Below are positions 50,703-58,937 of a stretch of 64,000 nt of DNA, one piece after another. The notes beneath the pieces are model-generated. The model saw only the letters and a program-made list of their open reading frames with translations, was not told the DNA's origin and did not search any database. Position numbers and translations under genes: made by a program. Positions within the stretch are counted from its first letter, which is position 1. Every line of letters begins with the position of its first letter. Source of the DNA: Virgisporangium aurantiacum (GTDB taxonomy: Bacteria > Actinomycetota > Actinomycetes > Mycobacteriales > Micromonosporaceae); NCBI RefSeq assembly GCF_016863635.1, contig NZ_BOPG01000075.1, positions 1-64,000 of the forward strand, written 5' to 3'.

Positions 50703-50879
50703 ATGGCCAGCCTGCGTAAAGCATGTGACGGCTACTCCCGCGTGAACCATGCAGGCCAGCGCGCAGCGGCGTTCCTGCGGCACCCACGCGCAACAGCGCG
50801 TGGACATGCGTCAGTGAACGGGCGCGAGGCCGGACCCACCACACCCGGCATCGAGGCCAGCCCACTCGCCGACGCGTAA
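50703..50879 (+). CDS. Small basic protein (58 aa)
   Basis: ATG at 50703 follows TTAGGAGATC; an in-frame ATG at 50685 after GGGGGG is possible. It begins MASLRKACDGYSRVNHAGQR and is rich in Arg, Ala and His. Divergent from the GntR gene. No family recognised. The stop is directly followed by tandem long hairpins. Confidence 0.55.
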   Translation: MASLRKACDGYSRVNHAGQRAAAFLRHPRATARGHASVNGREAGPTTPGIEASPLADA

Positions 50880-50880
50880 C

Positions 50881-50938
50881 GAGAGCGGCGGCAACCGGCG
50901 TTCCTTCCGCGCTGACCGCGTTGGTTGCCGCCGCTCTC
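50881..50938 (+). promoter_or_regulatory. Long hairpin 1 (16-bp perfect arms)
   Basis: GAGAGCGGCGGCAACC (50881-50896) and GGTTGCCGCCGCTCTC (50923-50938) flank a 26-nt loop. It begins one base after the stop codon of the 50703 gene. Confidence 0.7.
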
Positions 50939-50946
50939 CCGAAGAC

Positions 50947-50993
50947 GAGAGCGGGCGACGTAGCCCCGGAGCCTCCGGCCGTCGCCCGCTCTC
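50947..50993 (+). promoter_or_regulatory. Long hairpin 2 (14-bp perfect arms)
   Basis: GAGAGCGGGCGACG (50947-50960) and CGTCGCCCGCTCTC (50980-50993), loop 19 nt containing a CCGGAGCCTCCGG stem. It lies 8 nt after hairpin 1 and shares its GAGAGCGG ends. Confidence 0.7.
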
Positions 50994-51070
50994 CCGAGAC
51001 CGGCCCCGGTGGTGTTTGCCAAAAGCGGCGCAGCCACCGGGCAGCCACACCGAGCACAGGAGGGACGCGC

Positions 51071-51238
51071 GTGAGGACCTACCACGACGCGGCCATGACC
51101 TACGTCGACGCCGTCAACATCTTGATCGAGCACCAGCCACTGGGCACGCGCTGCCGGCGCTGCGGTTTGCCGTGGAAGCGCACGCCCAGGGCGCAGGCCA
51201 CCACGGTGATGGTCGGCCGAGCGGGGTACGTCCGATGA
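51071..51238 (+). CDS. Small zinc-ribbon-like protein (55 aa)
   Basis: GTG at 51071 follows CAGGAGGGACG. It contains GTRCRRCGLPWKRTPRAQAT, one CxxC pair in a basic context. Its stop overlaps the next ATG. The upstream extension lies in the hairpin region and is rejected. Confidence 0.6.
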   Translation: MRTYHDAAMTYVDAVNILIEHQPLGTRCRRCGLPWKRTPRAQATTVMVGRAGYVR

Positions 51239-51462
51239 CCGGCACCGAGCAGGCCTGGTTCCAGCCGTACGCGTTCGTCGTGCTCACGGTCGCCGCGTTC
51301 AGCGTGATCGCGTGCATGGCCGTAGCCCGGCGGTGGACCTGCCCGCACCCCAGCCGCGATCGTCAACCGACGTTCGACGACCGCGGTATCCGGGACGGCT
51401 ACCGCTGTGGGCGCTGCGGCCTGCCGATACCGACAATCTTTCACGCTTTGTCGGACGGGTGA
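51235..51462 (+). CDS. Small membrane protein with CxxC pair (75 aa)
   Basis: ATG at 51235 overlaps the previous stop (ATGA). One membrane helix (YAFVVLTVAAFSVIACMAVA) is followed by a cytoplasmic part with WTCPH and YRCGRCGLPIP, resembling the RCRRCGLPW of the 51071 protein. The two may share a metal or act together. Confidence 0.6.
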   Translation: MTGTEQAWFQPYAFVVLTVAAFSVIACMAVARRWTCPHPSRDRQPTFDDRGIRDGYRCGRCGLPIPTIFHALSDG

Positions 51463-51466
51463 CGTG

Positions 51467-51730
51467 ATGACGACCGGACCGGGCGGCGAGCGGCTCCTGA
51501 CCGACGCGTCGGACGAGGTGGCAACTCAGTTCCGCTACATCCGCACCGTGCTCGTCGATGCCGCCGGGGGCGACTGGATCGTCGAGGTGGACCGTGAACC
51601 GGTCGACCGAGACGACGACATCGCAGGCAAAACCCGGCTGGCCTTCCTCGTGCCGGACCGCCCGCAATGGGACATCGACCTGCCGAACGAGGTGTTGGTT
51701 CGAATCGCTCAGCAGATCGGGAACCTGTGA
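51467..51730 (+). CDS. Hypothetical protein (87 aa)
   Basis: ATG at 51467, 4 nt after the previous stop. The acidic small protein contains YIRTVLVDAAGGDWIVEVDR and WDIDLPNEVLVRIAQQIGNL. Its TGA overlaps a GTG at 51727. No family recognised. Confidence 0.65.
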   Translation: MTTGPGGERLLTDASDEVATQFRYIRTVLVDAAGGDWIVEVDREPVDRDDDIAGKTRLAFLVPDRPQWDIDLPNEVLVRIAQQIGNL

Positions 51731-52319
51731 CCGATCTCCCGCCGTGGCCCGGCCCGCTCACCGCCCAGAGCACCTGGTCGGACGTCTACGTGTTCTCGCC
51801 GACTCGGTCGGGCCCCGCTTCTCCATCGATTCCTGGGCCCACAACCTCGATTCCAGAAACCTGTGGCCCCACAAGGATGTTGATGTCTGGCGGCGTCGTC
51901 GTGGACCCACCCTCCATGCGGCTCGGCGCCGAAGTGCTGCCGCAACGGTCTTCGACCGGCTTGCCACCGAAACACTGCGCCGAGGTGTCGCGGGTGGGAG
52001 CGCAACGTCCCGAGGCCGCAGGCCTGGCCGCGGAGCTCGTCCAGCTCGGCTGGCCGAAGTACCGCCGTTCCAGCCCTTGGGATCGGTGGGGCCAACTGGA
52101 GCTGGAACTGCCATCGACGCGTGTGCACTCATTACCGACGGTGGGCCCAGAACTTTCCGGAGTGGTGGGGCCAGAGAACCCCGGAGAAACATCTACGACC
52201 GGCTACTGCACGAACAGGCGGAACGGAACAAGCGCACTGCCAAGAGGAAGCCACCCTCCCGAGTGCCAGCGCACAGCGCGCCGGAGAGAAAGGAGCGAGC
52301 AGCCAATGATCGTCAGTAA
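51727..52319 (+). pseudogene. Decayed gene with several frameshifts
   Basis: A GTG at 51727 overlaps the previous stop and starts a good coding signal (MTDLPPWPGPLTAQSTWSDV), but the GC3 signal then changes frame repeatedly: DSVGPRFSIDSWAHNLDSRN, later AAGLAAELVQLGWPKYRRSS, then HYRRWAQNFPEWWGQRTPEK, and finally YDRLLHEQAERNKRTAKRK to the stop at 52319. No single frame covers it. The ancestral family is not recognised. Sequencing error cannot be excluded. Confidence 0.5.
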
Positions 52320-52347
52320 AGCTGAGTTCGGCGACCTGGTCGCCTGA
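52306..52347 (+). CDS. Possible 13-residue peptide ORF
   Basis: ATG at 52306 follows GAAAGGAGCGAGC; it encodes MIVSKAEFGDLVA and stops at 52347, just before a hairpin. Support is the ribosome-binding site and position only. Confidence 0.25.
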   Translation: MIVSKAEFGDLVA

Positions 52348-52361
52348 CCGCAGCGTGAGCC

Positions 52362-52395
52362 GGGGTGGCCGGCATCGAGGGACACCGGCCGCCCC
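52362..52395 (+). terminator. 11-bp hairpin
   Basis: GGGGTGGCCGG (52362-52372) and CCGGCCGCCCC (52385-52395) pair with one T-G wobble and a 12-nt loop, 14 nt after the 52347 stop. Confidence 0.5.
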
Positions 52396-52481
52396 TTCAC
52401 GCCCTGATCCACCCAACAGCCGGCGGCACGCTGCCGTCGGCCGCTTCACCCTGCCCCCGCCACCCTTCTGAACGGAGCGAA

Positions 52482-52694
52482 ATGACACCAGCCGTAGATC
52501 GACTGCGCAACGACGCCGGCCGAGAGGAAGACCCGCCTATCCGGGACGGTGCGCCGCAAGGCCCGACCACCGCCCTCGACGCCGGCGCACCGGCAGACCA
52601 GTGCGACACCGTATGCAAGCTCCTGGGCTGCCGACTCGCCGATGCCTTCGACGACGATCCGGACCTGCACTGGCTGAGCGGCGGCGGCATCTAA
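52482..52694 (+). CDS. Small peptide with Cys-rich centre (70 aa), function unknown
   Basis: ATG at 52482 follows AACGGAGCG. The leader-like N-terminus is acidic and polar; the end contains QCDTVCKLLGCRLADAFDDD and closes with HWLSGGGI. Size, hydrophilic start, Cys cluster and Gly-rich end would suit a precursor peptide, but no maturase is recognised beside it. The upstream sequence CCACCCTTCTGAACGGAGCG is nearly repeated before the methyltransferase at 52834. Confidence 0.5.
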   Translation: MTPAVDRLRNDAGREEDPPIRDGAPQGPTTALDAGAPADQCDTVCKLLGCRLADAFDDDPDLHWLSGGGI

Positions 52695-52770
52695 CGGCTC
52701 TCACCCTCATGGACCGGCAGCCCTTCGAGCACCCGCCCACCCGGCAGTTGCCCTGCCCGAAGGCTGCCCA

Positions 52771-52805
52771 GCCGGCCCGTCTCGACCTCTCGGGGGCGGG
52801 CCGGC
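52771..52805 (+). promoter_or_regulatory. 9-bp hairpin upstream of the methyltransferase
   Basis: GCCGGCCCG (52771-52779) and CGGGCCGGC (52797-52805) pair; it ends 28 nt before the ATG at 52834. Confidence 0.5.
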
Positions 52806-52833
52806 GCCTTACCCACCCTTCGAACGGAGTGAC

Positions 52834-53700
52834 ATGACACTGAGCACGACGTACGCGCTCGACAACGACCAGCAGGGCGCCTCCACCTCGCTCGCCTGGC
52901 TGGCGCAAGTCCTCGACCCGCACACCATGCGGATCCTGCAGCCGCTGGTCCGGCCAGGCTCCCGCGTCCTGGAATTGGGCGCAGGCACGGGAACCATCGC
53001 CCGCAAACTCGCCGACATCGTCATCCACGAGCCGGTCACGGCAGCCACCGACGACGACGTGCTTGCCCCCCTTCCCACCGGTCCGCGCGGCCTGGTCGTG
53101 GCGACCGACCTCAAGCCGATTCACGTCCAACCCACACACCCCGGCGTCCGGGTGGAAAAGCATGACCTGCGCATCCACCCCGTCACCGCCATCAAGGGCG
53201 GCCCCTGGGACCTCATCCATCTGCGATGCGTCATGGCCCACCTCGGCAACCGCAACGAACTCATCGCCGAGCTGGCCGCGGCCCTCGCGCCCGGTGGCCA
53301 CCTGGTGATCGAGGAATGGGGCGGCGTCGGGGCCGGCATGGTGCTACGGGCACCGACCGATCAGACCGAGGTGCTGTACTCCGCCTACCAGCAGGCGCTG
53401 AGGAACTACTTCACGGACTACGGCAACGACGGAACCTGGATCCTGCGCGCGTACCGGCTGATGGTCGAGGCCGGCCTGGAGGCGGAAGTCCAGACCGGTG
53501 CGAAGTCGTGGGTCGGTGGGAAGGCTGGCTGCCGCCTGCCGATCGCGATGTCCGAGCAGATCGAGGACCAGCTCATCGCGCAGGGCATGACCCTCGACGA
53601 TCTGCAGAAGTTGCGGACCCACCTGGTCGACCCAGCGGTAACGGTGATGGGCAACCAGACCTGGTCGTTCATCGGCCGGCGACCGATCGCAGAGGGGTGA
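52834..53700 (+). CDS. Class I SAM-dependent methyltransferase (288 aa)
   Basis: ATG at 52834 follows GAACGGAG. Motif I is SRVLELGAGTGTIARKLADI; DLIHLRCVMAHLGNRNELIA and LAPGGHLVIEEWG give motifs II-III. An insertion of about 45 residues after motif I is unusual. The substrate is unknown. It starts a compact set with a lipoprotein-type binding protein, a small ORF and a protease. Confidence 0.85.
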   Translation: MTLSTTYALDNDQQGASTSLAWLAQVLDPHTMRILQPLVRPGSRVLELGAGTGTIARKLADIVIHEPVTAATDDDVLAPLPTGPRGLVVATDLKPIHVQPTHPGVRVEKHDLRIHPVTAIKGGPWDLIHLRCVMAHLGNRNELIAELAAALAPGGHLVIEEWGGVGAGMVLRAPTDQTEVLYSAYQQALRNYFTDYGNDGTWILRAYRLMVEAGLEAEVQTGAKSWVGGKAGCRLPIAMSEQIEDQLIAQGMTLDDLQKLRTHLVDPAVTVMGNQTWSFIGRRPIAEG

Positions 53701-53703
53701 CCC

Positions 53704-54759
53704 ATGCTGTCCCCGAAGAGCGTCGCTCCGCTCCTCGCGCGCCGAGGACTCCTCACCGCAGCCGCCGGCGGGGCAGCCGCCACACTGATCGGCTGCAGTA
53801 ACAACAAACCCCGCCGCCCGACCAGCGGAAAGATCGAAAAGGTGGCATATCTGACCGGCTTCAACATCACCGGCCAGGACGCCTTCCTGTACGTGGCCAA
53901 AGAGCAGGGCTACTTCCACGACGCCGGACTCGACGTCGACATCCAGGCCGGCGCCGGAACCCAGCGCAACCTCGCCACCCTCAAGTCCGGCAAGGCGCAG
54001 ATCGCCTGTATCGACGTCGCCGGCGGCATCATCGAAAGCCAACGCAAGCCTGCCGTGGACTTCCGGATCTTCGCCACGATCTACCAGCGCGGGGTGTCAT
54101 GCATCGTCGCGCTGCCCACGGCCAACATCCACGCACCCCAGGACCTCAAGGGCAAGAAGATCGGCTTCACGGTCGGCGGGGTCAACCGCAGCATCTTCCC
54201 GGCCTATGCCAGCGCCGCCGGAATGAAGGACAGCGACATTGCCTGGGTCGAGATGGCCCCGACGGGCATCCGGCCAGCGCTCATGGCCGGGCAACTCGAC
54301 GCCTCGACCGAGATCGTGATCGGGCGTCCCGCGATCGAGGCGGCCGCCCGGGCGGCGGGGAAGCTGCGCCCTGGAGAGACGGTCACAATGCTCCCGTACT
54401 CCGACCTGCTCCGCGATGTGGTCGGCAACGCGATCGGCTGTCTGACCGAGACCGCGATGACCAACCCCGACCTGGTGCGCGGATTCCGCGACGCCACGAT
54501 GCGCGGCCTCGTCGACACGATCGCCGACCCGGCCCAGGCCGGCGAGATCATGGCCAAACACGTTCCGGCCTACACGCCGGAGATCGCCGCCGCCGAGGTG
54601 AAGGAGATGATCCCGTACGTCCGCGGCAGCGACGCGATCGGCTACCTCGACCCGGTGCGGGTGCGAGCGTGCATCGCCCTCATCCAGGGCCTGGGGCTCG
54701 TCCCCTCCGGCGTCGCCCCGGAGAACATCGTGGCCTTCGACCTGCAGCCACACCGATGA
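53704..54759 (+). CDS. NMT1/THI5-like ABC-type substrate-binding lipoprotein (351 aa)
   Basis: ATG at 53704, 3 nt after the methyltransferase stop. The signal LARRGLLTAAAGGAAATLIG ends at a lipobox Cys, with an Arg pair that may allow Tat export. YLTGFNITGQDAFLYVAKEQ, then GYFHDAGLDVDIQ and DLKGKKIGFTVGG, mark the NMT1/SsuA family, which binds thiamine precursors, sulfonates or other small molecules. No permease or ATPase lies nearby, so it may work with a distant transporter or as a scavenger. Confidence 0.85.
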   Translation: MLSPKSVAPLLARRGLLTAAAGGAAATLIGCSNNKPRRPTSGKIEKVAYLTGFNITGQDAFLYVAKEQGYFHDAGLDVDIQAGAGTQRNLATLKSGKAQIACIDVAGGIIESQRKPAVDFRIFATIYQRGVSCIVALPTANIHAPQDLKGKKIGFTVGGVNRSIFPAYASAAGMKDSDIAWVEMAPTGIRPALMAGQLDASTEIVIGRPAIEAAARAAGKLRPGETVTMLPYSDLLRDVVGNAIGCLTETAMTNPDLVRGFRDATMRGLVDTIADPAQAGEIMAKHVPAYTPEIAAAEVKEMIPYVRGSDAIGYLDPVRVRACIALIQGLGLVPSGVAPENIVAFDLQPHR

Positions 54760-54860
54760 CAGACAGAGGAGGTCCGGCCACCGCGACCGGACGCACACCC
54801 GGCGAGATCGACGGCTACCTCGCCGCAGCCCTGGCTGGCCTCACACCCCAACCCAGATAG
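54756..54860 (+). CDS. 34-residue peptide coupled to the binding-protein gene
   Basis: ATG at 54756 overlaps the preceding TGA. It encodes MTDRGGPATATGRTPGEIDG then YLAAALAGLTPQPR. GC3 is good. The polar start and amphipathic end could be a small regulatory or precursor peptide. Confidence 0.5.
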   Translation: MTDRGGPATATGRTPGEIDGYLAAALAGLTPQPR

Positions 54861-54903
54861 GACCAGGAGCCCGCTGCGATGGCCGTCCAGCGCGCTCCAT
54901 CCC

Positions 54904-54941
54904 GGCCGGCCCGCCCTCCCCACATCCGGGGCGGGCCGGCC
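54904..54941 (+). terminator. 12-bp perfect hairpin before the protease gene
   Basis: GGCCGGCCCGCC (54904-54915) and GGCGGGCCGGCC (54930-54941), 14-nt loop. It is followed by CCCCAGACCGGCGATCC; almost the same segment follows the hairpin at 56005. Confidence 0.6.
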
Positions 54942-55085
54942 CCCAGACCGGCGATCCCTCGCTTCAACCCACAGTCCCCGGTGGGTAGCGCCTGCACCAG
55001 CAGGAGGCGCCGCGATGCGAGGGATCGCCCCATCACCCGGTGCCAGCCGGCACCGGGCCGCTCACAGCACACGAGAAAGGTCCGA

Positions 55086-55991
55086 ATGAAACCCCTCACA
55101 CGATCGATGACCTTGGTGGTCACGTTTCTCGCGGCGTTCGTCGCCGGAAGTCCGCCGGCCACCGCGATCGTCGGCGGACACGACGCCACCCAGACCTACC
55201 CCGGCATGGCGTCGCTGACCGTCGCAATGGCCGACGGCCGGACCGCCTGGTGCGGCGCGTCCCTGATCAGCCCGCGATGGTTGCTGACGGCAGCTCACTG
55301 CGTGTCCGAAGACGCAGCAGCACCGATGCCCGTCGCCGTACCCGGCTCCACCGTGACCGCCCGCGTCGGGTCGAACGACCGGACCCAAGGTGGCACGGTC
55401 GTCACCGGCCAGCAGGTCTTCCTACCTCCGGACTGGAACTGGGGCATGCCCACCGGCCGGCCGGTGTCCGACCTGGCGCTGGTCAAGCTGACCCGCCCGG
55501 CGTACGTGCCGCTGATGCCTCTCGGGGCCCGGCAGGTCCCCGAGACGGCTGCCGTTCGACCGATCGGCTGGGGACTGACCCAGTTCCCGCCGCCGCCCGG
55601 CATTCCTCCGGCGGAGGCGATCCCGACCATGCTGCAAGAGCGGGACGCCACGCGGCTGGCCGCCAGCGCCTGCGACGGCGGATTCATGAGCGCCGGTGAG
55701 ATCTGCGTCAGCCCGGCAAGCTGCTTCGGCGACTCCGGTGGCCCGCTCCTGCGACCGGTACACGGCGACCACCGATGGGCGACGGTCGGCATCACCAGCC
55801 GAGGAACCACGGCTGGGGCGCAGTGCGTCGGTCCTCGCGTCTACACCGACCCCACCTACCCGCCATTCGTCCTCTGGATGGCCAAGACGATGCTGACGTC
55901 GAAGATCCAGCCGTGCACCTGCCCACCGACCCCGTACGCGGCAACCGATAGCACGCGCGCGGACCGGTTCAAGCCGCTCATCACCACATAA
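55086..55991 (+). CDS. Secreted trypsin-like serine protease (301 aa)
   Basis: ATG at 55086 follows GAAAGG. A Sec signal peptide ends at PPATA, and IVGGHDATQTYPGM follows at once, so cleavage of the signal alone gives the mature Ile-Val-Gly-Gly N-terminus without a propeptide. The triad is visible: His in LLTAAHCVSE, Asp in VSDLALVKLTR, and Ser in CFGDSGGPLLRP. A Cys pair near the C-terminus (PCTCPP) is unusual. It probably processes an extracellular target. Confidence 0.92.
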   Translation: MKPLTRSMTLVVTFLAAFVAGSPPATAIVGGHDATQTYPGMASLTVAMADGRTAWCGASLISPRWLLTAAHCVSEDAAAPMPVAVPGSTVTARVGSNDRTQGGTVVTGQQVFLPPDWNWGMPTGRPVSDLALVKLTRPAYVPLMPLGARQVPETAAVRPIGWGLTQFPPPPGIPPAEAIPTMLQERDATRLAASACDGGFMSAGEICVSPASCFGDSGGPLLRPVHGDHRWATVGITSRGTTAGAQCVGPRVYTDPTYPPFVLWMAKTMLTSKIQPCTCPPTPYAATDSTRADRFKPLITT

Positions 55992-56004
55992 CGCACAGGA
56001 ATCC

Positions 56005-56038
56005 GGTCCGGCCACCGCGCAACGGGGGTGGCCGGACC
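56005..56038 (+). terminator. 12-bp perfect hairpin after the protease gene
   Basis: GGTCCGGCCACC (56005-56016) and GGTGGCCGGACC (56027-56038), 10-nt loop, 13 nt after the stop codon, then CCCCAGGACCGGCGGTCC. Confidence 0.7.
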
Positions 56039-56233
56039 GACCCCAGGACCGGCGGTCCTTGGCTCCCCCTGCAGCGGGGGTTGCGCCCGGCCTCGACATC
56101 CGGACGTCGCAGCGAAGGGAAGGGCCGCCACCACCGACCCGGTCTGCCCCGCACCCAACACATCAAGCGATTCCCGCTGGCCATCACCACATAGCCCACA
56201 GGCGCCAAGACCCCCACAACCAGGAGACCTACC

Positions 56234-57169
56234 GTGATGATCACCAGGCAGGCCATTCAGATGGCGGCCGGACGGCTACGAGGATGGGTACGCGTCACCC
56301 CGGTCATCTCGGTGGCACGGTCAACGTTCGGGCATGCCGTCGACCTCAAGCTCGAACATCTACAGCACACCGGATCGTTCAAGCCACGAGGCGCGTTCAA
56401 CCGGATGCTGTCCCACCCGATACCACCGGCCGGCGTGGTCGCGGCCTCGGGCGGGAACCACGGCCTGGCCGTGGCCTACGCCGCCGTCAACATGGACGTG
56501 CCGGCCGAGATCTTCGTCCCCGAAACCGCGTCTGCGGTGAAACTTCGACGCCTCCACGGATACGGAGTACGGGTCACCCAGGTCGGACAGCAGTACGCCG
56601 ACGCCCTCGCCGCCAGCCGAGCCCGCGCCGACGCAGTCGGGGCGCTCATGGTGCACGCCTACGACGACGCCGACGTACAGGCCGGCCAGGGCAGCATCGC
56701 GGTCGAACTCGCCCAGCATACACGGACCATCACCACTGTCCTCGTCGCAGTCGGAGGCGGCGGCCTCCTCGGCGGCATCGCAACCTGGTACGCCCGCACC
56801 GCCACCAAAGTCGTCGCCGTCGAACCCGCCAACGCGCCAACCCTGGCCACAGCCCTGGCCGCCGGACATCCCGTCGACGTCGAGGTCAGCGGCGTCGCCG
56901 CCGATGCACTCGGCGCCCGCCAGATCAGCGCCCTCACCCTCCGAACCGCCGCAGACACCGGGGTGAAGTCCGTTCTCGTCGACGACAAATCAATCATGCA
57001 GACACGCCAAGCCCTATGGGACGAACTCCACCTCGCCGTGGAACCCGCCGGCGCCACCGCCCTGGCAGCCCTGACATCAGGCGCCTACCAGCCCGCACCA
57101 GACGAACACATCGCCGTCATCATCTGCGGAGCCAACACCGACCCGATCGACCTAGTCGAGCGCCAGTGA
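56234..57169 (+). CDS. Threonine/serine dehydratase-like PLP enzyme (311 aa)
   Basis: ATG at 56234 (ATGATG; the second is the alternative) follows CAGGAGACC. The PLP lysine is in HTGSFKPRGAFNRML; the phosphate-binding glycine loop is VAVGGGGLLGGIATW, and ASGGNHGLAVAYAAV is the substrate loop. The fold-type II family deaminates threonine or serine, racemises serine, or makes diamino acids. Substrate not determinable; no ACT regulatory domain is present. Confidence 0.88.
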   Translation: MMITRQAIQMAAGRLRGWVRVTPVISVARSTFGHAVDLKLEHLQHTGSFKPRGAFNRMLSHPIPPAGVVAASGGNHGLAVAYAAVNMDVPAEIFVPETASAVKLRRLHGYGVRVTQVGQQYADALAASRARADAVGALMVHAYDDADVQAGQGSIAVELAQHTRTITTVLVAVGGGGLLGGIATWYARTATKVVAVEPANAPTLATALAAGHPVDVEVSGVAADALGARQISALTLRTAADTGVKSVLVDDKSIMQTRQALWDELHLAVEPAGATALAALTSGAYQPAPDEHIAVIICGANTDPIDLVERQ

Positions 57170-57411
57170 CATGCAGCCCCCGCACCCGACCCAGCCAACA
57201 CCTCGGCTCGCCTCGGACGAACTCAGCGCTGCTGTGTCGAATCTACCCACGAACCCAGTTCGACACGCGCAATCCGGTCGATGCCTGACCTTCACGACCA
57301 GAGATCCATGCGGTCGCTTTGACCGCCATCGCCTGTGCGTCGCCTCGAATGTGAGCCCATCACGGACTCCGCAGCGGACCCAAGCGATCGGACCTTCACT
57401 GGAGGAGCCCG

Positions 57412-57765
57412 ATGACCATCACCACGCCGACCAGTCCTCCGTCGCGACCACAGCCAACGACCGCGTCGACGCCGTCACGGCGGTCGCCGCGGCCACGTCA
57501 CTTGCTGTCCGTGCTCGGACTGAACGGAGGTTCGGAGCACACCCGCCGCACCGCGCAGCGCATGGTCGCCTCGTACCGGGACCTGCTCAGCCCGAAGCCG
57601 TTCGACGCCACCACGTTCGCCAACGACGAGGGGCACCACGATCTGGTGATCAGTCGGTCGGTGCCGTTCGCGTCGTTGTGCAACGACCGGTTGCTACTAC
57701 CGCAGCAACGAGCCGCGCGGACCGGCTCACCACCCTCGACCCTGGCTGCGGCACACCGCCGATGA
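57412..57765 (+). pseudogene. folE: GTP cyclohydrolase I fragment (folE-like)
   Basis: RRTAQRMVASYRDLLSPKPF followed by FANDEGHHDLVISRSVPFAS and LC matches the FolE segment that leads into the zinc motif CEHH, but here the frame continues CNDRLLL and ends. The start is also wrong: the expected helix is in the next frame (NDRVDAVTAVAAA near 57455-57490), then shifts into HLLSVLGLNGG. Frameshift plus 3' truncation mark a decayed gene. Confidence 0.65.
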
Positions 57766-57992
57766 ACTTGGCGTGCGGCCTCGCCACCGCGAGCGCATTC
57801 CACGACCGCGAAGGCCACCCCGACGTGCCTATGTGTCGCCGCGTCAACGGGTTCTCGCTCCACGGCGGGCTCGACGAATGCCGCAGCTTGCGTCGAAAGG
57901 GACGCTTACCTGCCGACGTGATCACCATGCTCGATGCCCTCGGCATGAACTGGGACAACCACCCACCAGAACACACCCGACCCAGCCAGTAA
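57762..57992 (+). CDS. Helicase-associated-domain fragment (76 aa)
   Basis: ATG at 57762 overlaps the previous stop. CRRVNGFSLHGGLDECRSLR and GRLPADVITMLDALGMNWDN follow the PF03457 helicase-associated repeat (lG.WL..qR...k.G.L..er...L..lGm.W). Normally several such repeats follow a helicase; here a single one stands alone, so this is probably a remnant, though a small protein is possible. Confidence 0.5.
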   Translation: MNLACGLATASAFHDREGHPDVPMCRRVNGFSLHGGLDECRSLRRKGRLPADVITMLDALGMNWDNHPPEHTRPSQ

Positions 57993-58118
57993 CCCCAGAC
58001 AGCGACCCCGCCAGTGACCCGACCAGTGACCCTGTCAATCGTGGTACGGCCACGACGCCGAGTTTGTCCGGCTCCGGCCGGGAAGCAGCCGAAGCGCAGC
58101 GCGCAAGAGAGGTACGCC

Positions 58119-58937
58119 ATGACCACCCATGACTCGTCGTCGAGCGACGACCAGATCCCCGAGACGTTCGACACGTCGATGCCGCACTCGGCGCGGGTGT
58201 GGAACTACTGGCAGGGCGGCAAGGACCACTTCGCTGCCGACCGTGCCCTCGGCGACCAAATAGAACAGTTCTTCCCCGATATCCGGACGATCGCCCGCGC
58301 ATCCCGCGGTTTCCGCGTCCGCGCCATCCAGTACCTGGCCGGGGAAGCCGGGATACGCCAGTTCCTGGACATCGGCACGGGCCTGCCGACCGCTGACAAC
58401 ACGCACGAGGTCGCCCAGCGTACCGATCCACACGCGCGCATCGTCTACGTCGACAACGACCCGATGGTGCTGGTGCACGCGCGGGCGCTGCTGATCAGCA
58501 CGCCCGAAGGCGCCACCGACTACATCGACGCCGACGTACGCGACCCGGACACCATCCTCCGGCACGCGGCGGAGACCCTGGACTTCACCCGGCCGATCGC
58601 CCTGACGATGCTCGGCATCCTGGGCAACATCGTCGACTACGCCGAGGCTCGCGCGATCGTCGACCGGCTCGTGGCCGCTGTCCCCTCCGGAAGCTATCTG
58701 GTGATCAACGACGGAACGAACGTGATCAACCCAGAAGCCCGCGACGAGGCCACCCGCGCCTCCATCGAAGCCGGCACCCCGTACATCGCCCGCAGGCCAG
58801 AGGAAATCGCCGGGTATTTCGAGGGCCTGGAACTGGTCGAGCCCGGTGTGGTCTCCAGCACCCGGTGGCGACCGGATTCCGAAGGTGATCTTCCCGCCGA
58901 AGTGGACGTGTTCTGCGGGATGGCGTGGAAACCATGA
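58119..58937 (+). CDS. PF04672 SAM-dependent methyltransferase (272 aa)
   Basis: ATG at 58119 follows AGAGAGGTACG. MPHSARVWNYWQGGKDHFAA, RQFLDIGTGLPTADNTHEVA, TMLGILGNIVDYAEARAIVD and VINDGTNVINPEARDEATR identify the PF04672 (formerly DUF574) family, very common in actinomycetes. It is closely similar to the methyltransferase half of the 42722 protein but lacks the winged helix. Substrate unknown. Confidence 0.9.
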   Translation: MTTHDSSSSDDQIPETFDTSMPHSARVWNYWQGGKDHFAADRALGDQIEQFFPDIRTIARASRGFRVRAIQYLAGEAGIRQFLDIGTGLPTADNTHEVAQRTDPHARIVYVDNDPMVLVHARALLISTPEGATDYIDADVRDPDTILRHAAETLDFTRPIALTMLGILGNIVDYAEARAIVDRLVAAVPSGSYLVINDGTNVINPEARDEATRASIEAGTPYIARRPEEIAGYFEGLELVEPGVVSSTRWRPDSEGDLPAEVDVFCGMAWKP

